Source: Candidatus Melainabacteria bacterium
Lineage (GTDB): Bacteria > Cyanobacteriota > Vampirovibrionia > Obscuribacterales > Obscuribacteraceae
Length of the DNA stretch: 10,478 nucleotides
Direction of reading: 5' to 3'
Assembly: GCA_014380105.1 (NCBI GenBank)
Contig: JACMKL010000101.1
Coordinates: 1 to 10,478 of the forward strand
Shown: one piece after another, positions 1 to 5,401 of the stretch
How the letters are laid out: each line of letters opens with the position of its first letter
How positions within the stretch are numbered: position 1 is the stretch's first letter
Position numbers and translations under genes: made by a program
The notes under the pieces: model-generated
Told to the model about the DNA's origin: nothing
Seen by the model: only the letters and a program-made list of their open reading frames with translations
Database searches by the model: none

Positions 1-663
1 GGGCTTCGACACTTATTTGGAATTTTGGGTGTGAAAAAGTCGATGGTGAACGCAAGGAAGTTTTTACTGGGCGCCGCGAATCATGAACATGCGGAGGCCA
101 TGTACTACCTTGGGTTTATGCAAATGCACGGACTGGGAGCTGCACACGACTGTGGAAGCGCTTATATGTGGTTCTGTCGCGCAGCTGAATTAAATTGCGA
201 AAAAGCCCAATGCTCATTGGGTCTTTTTTATGCACATGGAATTTGTTGTGATCTTGATATCGAGTTAGCTCGGTATTGGTATGAGAGAGCTTCCTTGAGA
301 GGGCATGCTGGAGCGCAATTTGCTCTCGCTTGCGTCTATGTCAGTTTAGGACAAAAGAAAAATGCGGCAGTGTGGACAAGCATAGCTGCAAATAACGGAG
401 TACTAGTTGCGCAGGCCTTATTGGCAAAAATTTATATGAATGGCCTTGGTGTTTCGCGGGATCTGAGTACTGCGATGATGTGGTGCTTGATTGTGCAAGC
501 TAACGTGGACGTTGATATAGACTCTTTGGAAATCGTCCTTAAGTGTCAGAGCAGTATTTTGCGCTCAACCTCAGACGACGTGATAGATCTAGCTAGAGAA
601 CGAGCTTCCGAGTGGTTTGCATCACGTCATGATTTTGCATCGCAGTCGAGGCTACCGTCCTAA
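1..663 (+). CDS. Sel1-like repeat protein, 5' end outside window
   Basis: The reading frame is open to the left edge, so the start is probably outside the window; the TTG at 25 is only the first possible start inside it. The 220 visible residues are mostly Sel1-type (TPR-like) helical repeats. A half repeat covers about residues 1-32, then come repeats at about 33-69 (AMYYLGFMQMHGLG), 70-105 (CSLGLFYAHG), a shortened one at 106-138 and one at 139-168 (LLAKIYMNGLGVSRD). The N-terminal residues match the second half of a repeat, which supports truncation. Sel1 repeats form solenoids that bind partner proteins; the partner here is unknown. The protein has many Cys (about 10), but their spacing does not match the paired Cys of Helicobacter Hcp proteins. 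The C-terminal 45 residues lack clear repeats. An intrinsic terminator follows 57 nt after the stop. The family call is secure; the function is not. Confidence 0.85.
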   Translation, partial: GLRHLFGILGVKKSMVNARKFLLGAANHEHAEAMYYLGFMQMHGLGAAHDCGSAYMWFCRAAELNCEKAQCSLGLFYAHGICCDLDIELARYWYERASLRGHAGAQFALACVYVSLGQKKNAAVWTSIAANNGVLVAQALLAKIYMNGLGVSRDLSTAMMWCLIVQANVDVDIDSLEIVLKCQSSILRSTSDDVIDLARERASEWFASRHDFASQSRLPS

Positions 664-720
664 CTTATTGATTTTGAGCTCTGATTGTCAAAAAATTCTC
701 GGTATATTTTTCAACAAGAA

Positions 721-760
721 AAGAGAGATAGGGGCGTCTCCCATCTCTCTTCTCTTTTTT
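721..760 (+). terminator. Rho-independent terminator of the Sel1-repeat gene
   Basis: AAGAGAGAT (721-729) pairs perfectly with ATCTCTCTT (743-751). After a bulged A, GGG (731-733) pairs with CCC (740-742), closing a 6-nt loop. The stem is followed by CTC and T6 (755-760). It lies 57 nt after the stop of the Sel1-repeat gene. On the opposite strand the hairpin is followed by TTTTCTTGTTG, so it may also end the leftward transcript of the gene that stops at 835. Confidence 0.8.
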
Positions 761-834
761 GCACGCGCGTGAGGGTTGGGCGTGACTTGAAGGCTGTTGT
801 ATTGTTTTACTCTAGTTGGAGCTACTTGCTTTGC

Positions 835-1302
835 TTATATTTGCTTCTTTTCGTATCTGAGTTGTCCAGCTTTTTTCTCGGCTGCCAATGTGATGAGGTC
901 GTCTAAGTTTGCACCTTTCATGCCTTTCCAGCCTTGCTCTGGCTCAAACTGTGAAGCATTTAGCGGATTGAAGTTTTCCTTTGCGCCACCGTCAGCATTG
1001 GCAAATTTTCCGCTCAAAATTTTCTGTCCGCCGTCGTGATTTTGAATTTTTGTGGCTGAGAACTCGGCACCATTTTTAGATGGATAAATCTGCGCAGCTC
1101 CAAAATCCAGCTGTTTTTGAAATGCAAGATCTTTGATCGATTCATTTGCTCCAATGTTGACGTTGATATTGATATTGCCAACTGAGTTTGGACATTTAGA
1201 GACCATCAGGTCTGAGACTTGCGAGCTCAAGTGAGCAGACTCATCCTCAAAGCTCAATGCTTTCTTCTGCGAAAAATTGTCTGCAACATCTGGTTTTGAC
1301 AT
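835..1302 (-). CDS. hypothetical protein, 155 aa, polar, unknown family
   Basis: I do not recognise a family. The start is well supported: AGGAG (1311-1315) lies 8 nt upstream of the ATG at 1302. The protein is soluble and polar, with no signal peptide or membrane segment. It has an Asn/Ile/Val-rich stretch (NININVNIGAN, about residues 43-53), a Gly/Asn/Lys-rich middle with repeated short turns (NHDGGQK, NADGGAK), and a charged helical C-terminus ending in EKKQI. A single Cys is visible at about residue 37. A possible Pho-box-like promoter lies about 75-105 nt upstream. The same-strand neighbour at 1522-1791 has a similar element, so the two may be co-regulated. Codon use looks like the neighbouring genes. 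The gene is probably real because of its strong ribosome binding site and undisturbed frame. Confidence 0.75.
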   Translation of the reverse strand: MSKPDVADNFSQKKALSFEDESAHLSSQVSDLMVSKCPNSVGNININVNIGANESIKDLAFQKQLDFGAAQIYPSKNGAEFSATKIQNHDGGQKILSGKFANADGGAKENFNPLNASQFEPEQGWKGMKGANLDDLITLAAEKKAGQLRYEKKQI

Positions 1303-1374
1303 GAGTTAATCTCCTGAAGGATTCAATCACTGCGAGAGAAACAGCCGCAGTTAGTAATGAGTTTCTGTGCATTT

Positions 1375-1407
1375 AACATAACTCCTCTCTTTGACATGAA
1401 CTTGACA
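1375..1407 (-). promoter_or_regulatory. Pho-box-like direct repeat and possible -10 box upstream of the 155-aa gene
   Basis: Read on the minus strand, TGTCA (1407-1403) is repeated after 6 nt as TGTCA (1396-1392), an 11-bp period. Eleven nt further on is TATGTT (1380-1375), 4 of 6 to TATAAT. The repeat spacing and the distance to the -10 equal those of the E. coli phoA Pho box. Transcription would start near 1368, giving a leader of about 66 nt that contains a small hairpin (ACTGCG 1329-1334 with CGCAGT 1346-1351) and the AGGAG. The geometry is seen directly. Binding by a PhoB/OmpR-family regulator is inferred, and phosphate control is only one possibility. Confidence 0.4.
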
Positions 1408-1449
1408 CGGAACCGACGTTGAGACATTGTCGGAAGAAGAATAAGTGTC

Positions 1450-1491
1450 AAAAAGTGATAATCCACCCGTCAGCATTACGCTAACGGATGG
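1450..1491 (-). terminator. probable terminator of the 89-aa gene
   Basis: In the minus-strand RNA, 1491-1480 pairs with 1474-1463 over 12 bp without interruption, counting two G-U pairs, around a 5-nt loop (1475-1479). On the plus strand the same two positions would be C-A mismatches, so the hairpin is built for leftward RNA. A T5 tract (1454-1450 on the minus strand) follows 8 nt after the stem. That distance is long for an intrinsic terminator, hence moderate confidence. It lies 30 nt past the stop of the gene at 1522-1791. Confidence 0.45.
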
Positions 1492-1521
1492 CTATCTCCC
1501 CGAAACTTGATTTATAAATGA

Positions 1522-1791
1522 TTAGTCGAGCGGGTGCCATCCACCGTTGCGGTCGCCCATCCAAAGAGTGCTGTTTGCCGAACGAACCATCGTGTAGTTG
1601 GCGTTGTGACGAACTTGAGCACCTGACGCATATTGTGCACTTTTGATATTTCCATTTTCGTCCTGTTCGACGAACAATTCTTGAAGGCGAGTGGCGTGTT
1701 CGCTATTTAATTGAAGAGAATAACTGTTGAGCTGCCCAGCCTTTGACGATGAGCTAGTCAATAATGCGGCGTAGCTTTCGGAATTGAACAT
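1522..1791 (-). CDS. hypothetical protein, 89 aa, unknown family
   Basis: Small soluble protein that I cannot assign to a family. It starts at the ATG at 1791, with AGAGG (1804-1800) 8 nt upstream. Residues 1-45 are Ser/Ala/Leu/Gln-rich and look helical (YAALLTSSSSKAG, then LNSEHATRLQELFVEQDENG). The second half looks like a short beta-rich unit (QVRHNANYTMVRSANSTLWM) ending in GDRNGGWHPLD. It has no Cys, signal peptide or membrane helix. A 12-bp hairpin lies just downstream, and a direct repeat like that of its same-strand neighbour (835-1302) lies about 130 nt upstream. The spacing of 219 nt to that neighbour, with a terminator and a promoter between, argues for separate transcripts under shared control rather than one operon. 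Confidence 0.65.
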   Translation of the reverse strand: MFNSESYAALLTSSSSKAGQLNSYSLQLNSEHATRLQELFVEQDENGNIKSAQYASGAQVRHNANYTMVRSANSTLWMGDRNGGWHPLD

Positions 1792-1811
1792 TTGGGCTGC
1801 CTCTCTTCTTT

Positions 1812-1833
1812 AGATATCTGTCAGCAATTGCTG
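1812..1833. repeat. two adjacent palindromes upstream of the 89-aa gene
   Basis: AGATATCT (1812-1819) and CAGCAATTGCTG (1822-1833) are perfect palindromes of 8 and 12 bp, separated by 2 bp. They lie 21-42 nt before the minus-strand ATG at 1791, a position suited to an operator or to leader RNA structure. Short palindromes occur by chance, so function is uncertain. Confidence 0.35.
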
Positions 1834-1880
1834 GCGGGGTTGATGCTTCTATCTAACACTTCAAATGTTTCAGAAATATA

Positions 1881-1903
1881 AAATGGGCGCCACGCCCTTT
1901 TTT
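1881..1903. terminator. GC hairpin with A-tract and T6, possible bidirectional terminator or attenuator
   Basis: GGGCG (1885-1889) pairs with CGCCC (1893-1897) around a 3-nt loop. It is flanked by AAA on the left and T6 (1898-1903) on the right, so it reads as an intrinsic terminator on the plus strand. On the minus strand it is followed by ATTTTATATTT, a weaker tail. No plus-strand gene precedes it. It may end an antisense or small RNA from the plus strand, or act as an attenuator in the leader of the 89-aa gene. Confidence 0.5.
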
Positions 1904-1918
1904 CTCTTCCACGGTTTG

Positions 1919-1951
1919 AGACTAACAATCAAAACTGACATTGGCATGACA
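1919..1951 (-). promoter_or_regulatory. second Pho-box-like direct repeat, upstream of the 89-aa gene
   Basis: On the minus strand TGTCA (1951-1947) is repeated after 6 nt as TGTCA (1940-1936). Eleven nt later comes TAGTCT (1924-1919), a poor -10 box (3 of 6). The 16-bp core agrees with the element at 1392-1407 at 12 positions, with shared pattern TGTCAwGyymATGTCA. It lies about 130 nt upstream of the 89-aa gene and about 155 nt upstream of the divergent membrane protein gene, so it could serve either. Confidence 0.35.
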
Positions 1952-2106
1952 TGAGTGTGTGAGTTCAAATTATCCTGCGGCTCAACTTTCTCTTCTATTT
2001 AAAGGCAAGAATTTTTGCCAATAATTAGGAATTTACGGTCTCAAAGAGTTACTTGACGGGAATTCAACTATGTTTGTTTTATAGGTTTTGCAGCATTGGT
2101 GATGAA

Positions 2107-2634
2107 ATGAACCTGAATTTCAAAAAAAAGTTCCTTTCTACGACTTCAGAACTAATTACGAATTCCGCTGTCGCTGCGACTGTGATTACGCTCTTGGGGC
2201 TGGCGTGGTGTTTCGCTACGGGTTTGAACCTCGCAACTCAGCACTTTGGGGCAGCTGTGTTCCAGTTGGATCGTGACGGCTCTGAGCAAATAGCGGTTTT
2301 TTGTCTGCTCATTGTATATTGCGTTTTTTTGGTACACAGCGTATCGAGAATCGAGAACTCTGGTGTGGCATGGAGTGATACCAGTAATTCCGATGTGAAG
2401 GATGCTCGTAAGCGCTTTCTCTTTGTAATGTTTATTTCTGGCGTGCTTCTCGTTTGTTCAAAAGGAAGTCTGCTGCCTGTAATTGGGCTTGGGCTTATGG
2501 TTCTGGTTCTGGGTTTGCGAGCTGGGTTTTTCTTTAGTAAATTTCGCCGCTCCAACGAAAGCCTGTCCTATATCTTTGCTTTGACCTCTTTGCTGTTTAT
2601 TGTGAGCATATCTTGGACCTATTTCTTGCGTTAA
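2107..2634 (+). CDS. small integral membrane protein, about five helices, unknown family
   Basis: I do not recognise the family. From the ATG at 2107 it has 175 residues. Hydrophobic segments lie at about 20-43, 61-80, 103-117, 121-143 and 153-173, so four to five membrane helices with short loops. The start is basic (NFKKKF) and lacks a cleavable signal peptide. The longest polar loop is at about 81-102 and contains an Asp/Ser-rich piece. I preferred the ATG at 2107 over the TTG at 2053 because the 18 extra residues are unremarkable. The ribosome binding site is weak in both cases (GGTGA only 4 nt before the ATG). It converges on kmo with a 42-nt gap. No catalytic or transporter motif is visible, and nothing ties it to the kynurenine genes. 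Confidence 0.65.
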   Translation: MNLNFKKKFLSTTSELITNSAVAATVITLLGLAWCFATGLNLATQHFGAAVFQLDRDGSEQIAVFCLLIVYCVFLVHSVSRIENSGVAWSDTSNSDVKDARKRFLFVMFISGVLLVCSKGSLLPVIGLGLMVLVLGLRAGFFFSKFRRSNESLSYIFALTSLLFIVSISWTYFLR

Positions 2635-2676
2635 TTTTAAATGTCTAGGTGAGACTCTCTCATAGGTAATTCGACT

Positions 2677-4107
2677 TCAGCGAACCGTCGTAAGGGTCGT
2701 GTCACGCACTTGCCCCTTCAGCACAGGCGTTAGTTTTGCATCTATAAGATGTTCTGCTTTCACTAAATCAACATCTTCTGCTTTATCCAGTCCCTGACAG
2801 AGTTCTATGATGATTTCGTCTATCAAAAGACCAAGCCTTTGGCACAGTTCATAAGGATTGTGCGTAAACACGACCAATGGATAGCGTGAGGCAAACTTGT
2901 CAGGAAAATTCTTTTCGAGAATTTTTTCGACCGCCTTCTGCTTCAAGAATTCGGCGTTGCCAACTTTATCGCGCATTTCGATGAAGTTATCGAATGCCAT
3001 TTCTGCAATTGCGTCGGAATTTGGTTTGCGCAAAGCGTTGAATTCCACGAACAATGCTTTCCAATCGACTTGGTCACCGCCAATATATTTTTCCAATAAC
3101 TCGTGAAACACCGTCAGATCTTCAAAGGCACAATTGGCGCCCTGTCCGAAGAATGGCACGATGGCGTGAGCAGCGTCGCCCACCAGAAGAACTCTATCTT
3201 CGTAGTACCATGGGTCACATTTGACCGTCACCATAGTGCCGGTTGGATTTTCAAAAAAAGTTTCAACAGGTTTGTCTAGCAGAGGAAAAACATCGGCGAA
3301 ATCTGTTTGAAAAAATTCGCGCACAGACTCTTCCGTCTTCAGTTTTTCAAAACTGGGTTCGCCCTCGTAGGGCAGGAACAGCGTGCAAGTGAAGGACCCA
3401 TCAAAGTTTGGCAGTGCAATAATCATGTACATTCCGCGTGGCCAAATATGGAGAACATTCTTTTCCATCTTGAACGCACCGGCTTCGTCCGGAGAAATAG
3501 CCAACTCTTTGTAGCCGTAGTTCAAGTATGAGGCATCGCATTTATAGCCTTTATTTTCAGATATCGTCTCACGAATCTGTGATGCAGAGCCATCTGTACC
3601 GATCACTAGATCAAATGTCTGAACCGTTTCCCCTTTTGCATCGTCACTTTTTATCGTAAGCGTATTTGTTTCTAAATCGATATTGGTGACTTTCCTATTG
3701 AAATGGATGGTGACCCTGCCAGTCTTTTCTGCTTCCGTCATCAATGTCTTGTTTAATTCGCCTCGGCAGACCGAATTGCCAAACTCTGATTCGTCGCGCC
3801 CGTATGCTTGATAGGTAAGTTCGCCCTCTCTTGAGTGAATTAGTCTTCCCATCATGGGGACTGAGTTTTCTAGAATAATTTCTTTCAGTCCGGCTTTGTC
3901 TAAAGCCTTTAATCCTCTGCGAGTGATGTTCAAATTGATTGAACGCCCGGCGCTGATTGTTTCGATTCGCATATCTGGTCTGCGCTCAAGCACAGTCACT
4001 TGCATGCCGCGCCTTGCTAGAAGAATGGCTAATAATGAGCCTGTCAGCCCTGCGCCAACGACAGCCACATGACTCTCTGATAGTTTTTTAGGTTTTGTAT
4101 TAGCCAA
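2677..4107 (-). CDS. kmo: kynurenine 3-monooxygenase
   Basis: Flavoprotein hydroxylase (EC 1.14.13.9) that converts L-kynurenine to 3-hydroxykynurenine with NADPH and O2. The 476 residues are close to the family's usual length. The Rossmann FAD motif is VVGAGLTG (residues 16-23). KMO-typical GRSINLNITRRG (54-65) follows, then VIGTDG (168-173), WPRGMYMIIALPNFDGSFTC (222-241) and the second FAD motif VLLVGDAAHAIVPFFGQGAN (306-325). The substrate-side Arg/Tyr region (YQAYGRDE, 99-106) is also KMO-like. The C-terminus has no obvious membrane anchor of the eukaryotic type. The start is a TTG at 4107 inside the 3' end of kynU (8-bp overlap). A stop lies just upstream in frame and the next ATG would cut off the FAD motif, so TTG is the only credible start. 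Only AGG, 8 nt upstream, resembles a ribosome binding site, so translation is probably coupled to kynU. It is the last gene of the operon. Confidence 0.95.
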   Translation of the reverse strand: MANTKPKKLSESHVAVVGAGLTGSLLAILLARRGMQVTVLERRPDMRIETISAGRSINLNITRRGLKALDKAGLKEIILENSVPMMGRLIHSREGELTYQAYGRDESEFGNSVCRGELNKTLMTEAEKTGRVTIHFNRKVTNIDLETNTLTIKSDDAKGETVQTFDLVIGTDGSASQIRETISENKGYKCDASYLNYGYKELAISPDEAGAFKMEKNVLHIWPRGMYMIIALPNFDGSFTCTLFLPYEGEPSFEKLKTEESVREFFQTDFADVFPLLDKPVETFFENPTGTMVTVKCDPWYYEDRVLLVGDAAHAIVPFFGQGANCAFEDLTVFHELLEKYIGGDQVDWKALFVEFNALRKPNSDAIAEMAFDNFIEMRDKVGNAEFLKQKAVEKILEKNFPDKFASRYPLVVFTHNPYELCQRLGLLIDEIIIELCQGLDKAEDVDLVKAEHLIDAKLTPVLKGQVRDTTLTTVR

Positions 4108-5401
4108 TTTGTTTGCCTACAATTTTCACGAACTGATAAACATCTTCGAATGAATTATATAATGGTGCTGGTGCTGCTCTGACGATGTCCGGCTCGCGGA
4201 AATCGCAAATGACGCCACTTTCTCGCAAAATTTTGACAAAGTCTTTTGGAACGGAGCCAAGTTTCAGTGATAGTTGGCTACCGCGTTCGGTGATCGATTT
4301 CGGAGTAATTACTTTTAAAAACTTGGAAGGAATTTTCTCAAGAAGAAATTCTAAATATGCAGTCATGCGATCGCTTTTGGCTCGTATTGCCGCCATTCCA
4401 GCTTTGTCGAATAATTCCATTGATGCTCGCAGTGCAGCCAATTGAAAGATGGGTGGGTTGCTTAGCTGCCAGCCTTCGGCACCGGATATAGGGTCAAATT
4501 CCGGACCCATTTTGAAACGTGTCTTCTTGTTGTGACCCCACCAGCCAGCCAGTCTTGGTAGGCTTGAATCATTGGCGTGGCGCTCGTGCACGAAACATCC
4601 AGCCAGTGACCCAGGACCTGAATTTAGATATTTATAGCTGCACCAGACAGCAAAATCTACATTGTCATCGTGCAATTTCAGATGCAAATTGCCCGCACCG
4701 TGAGCAAGATTGAAGCCTGCGTTAGCGCCTACGGAATGCGCTTTAGCGGCTAGTTCTTTCATATTGAAAGCTTGCCCGGTCAGGTAATTGACGTTGCCCA
4801 GCATGACGAGTGCCAGTGATTCGCCCTCGCGCTCAATCGCTGCCAATATGTCTTCATGCCGCAATGTGAATTCACCTTCACGTGGCTCGAGAGCAACGAT
4901 GGCGTCCTTTGCATCAAAACCGTGAAATTCAGCTTGCGAGTCAACTGCGTAGCGATCAGATGGAAATGCACACGCTTCAATTATGATTTTGTAGCGCTCT
5001 TTTGTCGGGCGATAAAATGACACCATCATAAGGTGGAGGTTGACTGTGAGCGTGTTCATGATCACGACTTCAATCGGTTTTGCGCCTACCAAACGCGCTG
5101 CCATCTCAGTCAAATTTTCATGATATGGAAGCCAGGGATGTTTCGCATCCCAGTGTCCCTCAACACCATGAACCGCCCAGTCATCTAGTTCTTGCCCAAT
5201 ATACTCGCGGACATTTTTAGGCTGCAATCCAAGCGAATTGCCAGCCATGTAGATAAAGTCTTTTCCGTCTTTAGTTTTCGGAATCAAAAATTCTTTTCTG
5301 TATTTTGCCAGTTCGTCTTTTCTATCTTCTGCGCGCGCCCATTCCAAATCGTTGACGAATTCGTCTTTTGTGGCTTCAGCAGTAGTATTTTGACTGGTCA
5401 T
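4100..5401 (-). CDS. kynU: kynureninase (3-hydroxykynurenine type)
   Basis: PLP-dependent hydrolase (EC 3.7.1.3) that splits 3-hydroxykynurenine into 3-hydroxyanthranilate and alanine. With the ATG at 5401 it has 433 residues, normal for the family. This start overlaps the upstream stop as ATGA, whereas the alternative ATG at 5440 would overlap by 43 nt and add an unlikely tail. Motifs (433-residue numbering): GNSLGLQP (55-62), FPSD phosphate/PLP region (146-149), Schiff-base Lys257 in CSYKYLN, GWWGH with Trp287, and LSNPP (313-317). His83, Ser314 and Asn315 align with human His102, Ser332 and Asn333, residues linked to preference for 3-hydroxykynurenine. This agrees with its neighbours kmo and the dioxygenase. 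One oddity: the usual Asp of the GFDLAH motif, which contacts the PLP ring nitrogen, is Asn231 here (codon 4709-4711). The protein resembles the human enzyme along most of its length. Confidence 0.95.
   Translation of the reverse strand: MTSQNTTAEATKDEFVNDLEWARAEDRKDELAKYRKEFLIPKTKDGKDFIYMAGNSLGLQPKNVREYIGQELDDWAVHGVEGHWDAKHPWLPYHENLTEMAARLVGAKPIEVVIMNTLTVNLHLMMVSFYRPTKERYKIIIEACAFPSDRYAVDSQAEFHGFDAKDAIVALEPREGEFTLRHEDILAAIEREGESLALVMLGNVNYLTGQAFNMKELAAKAHSVGANAGFNLAHGAGNLHLKLHDDNVDFAVWCSYKYLNSGPGSLAGCFVHERHANDSSLPRLAGWWGHNKKTRFKMGPEFDPISGAEGWQLSNPPIFQLAALRASMELFDKAGMAAIRAKSDRMTAYLEFLLEKIPSKFLKVITPKSITERGSQLSLKLGSVPKDFVKILRESGVICDFREPDIVRAAPAPLYNSFEDVYQFVKIVGKQIG

Larger units (their letters stand above)
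1792..2106. other. 315-nt divergent intergenic region with several signals
   Basis: This gap separates the 89-aa gene (-) from the membrane protein gene (+). From left to right it holds two palindromes (1812-1833), a GC-rich hairpin with a T6 tail (1881-1903), a Pho-box-like direct repeat (1919-1951), and a weak hairpin GGCAA/TTGCC (2004-2008 with 2015-2019) in an AT-rich stretch before the plus-strand gene. I see no convincing sigma70 promoter for the plus-strand gene and no further small ORF with a ribosome binding site. Confidence 0.5.

Noticed and set aside
685..1039. Two plus-strand frames in this stretch
   Set aside because: One runs through the terminator hairpin and the other is antisense to the 155-aa gene, which has a strong ribosome binding site. 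Neither has a good start of its own.
1446..1451. Minus-strand TTGACA as a -35 box for the 155-aa gene
   Set aside because: No TATAAT-like hexamer lies 16-18 nt downstream, and the sequence overlaps the T-tract of the hairpin at 1463-1491.
1941..1956. Sigma54-like TTGGCATGACATGAG
   Set aside because: The -12 half does not match TTGC, and the segment is better explained by the TGACA direct repeat.
2053..2106. TTG at 2053 as the start of the membrane protein
   Set aside because: The added 18 residues show no helix or signal, and an ATG at 2107 gives a normal basic N-terminus. It remains possible because both ribosome binding sites are weak.
2645..2666. Hairpin TGAGA/TCTCA with flanking CTA/TAG between the membrane gene and kmo as a bidirectional terminator
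   Set aside because: The core stem is only 5 bp with a bulge, and neither side has a clear T-run.
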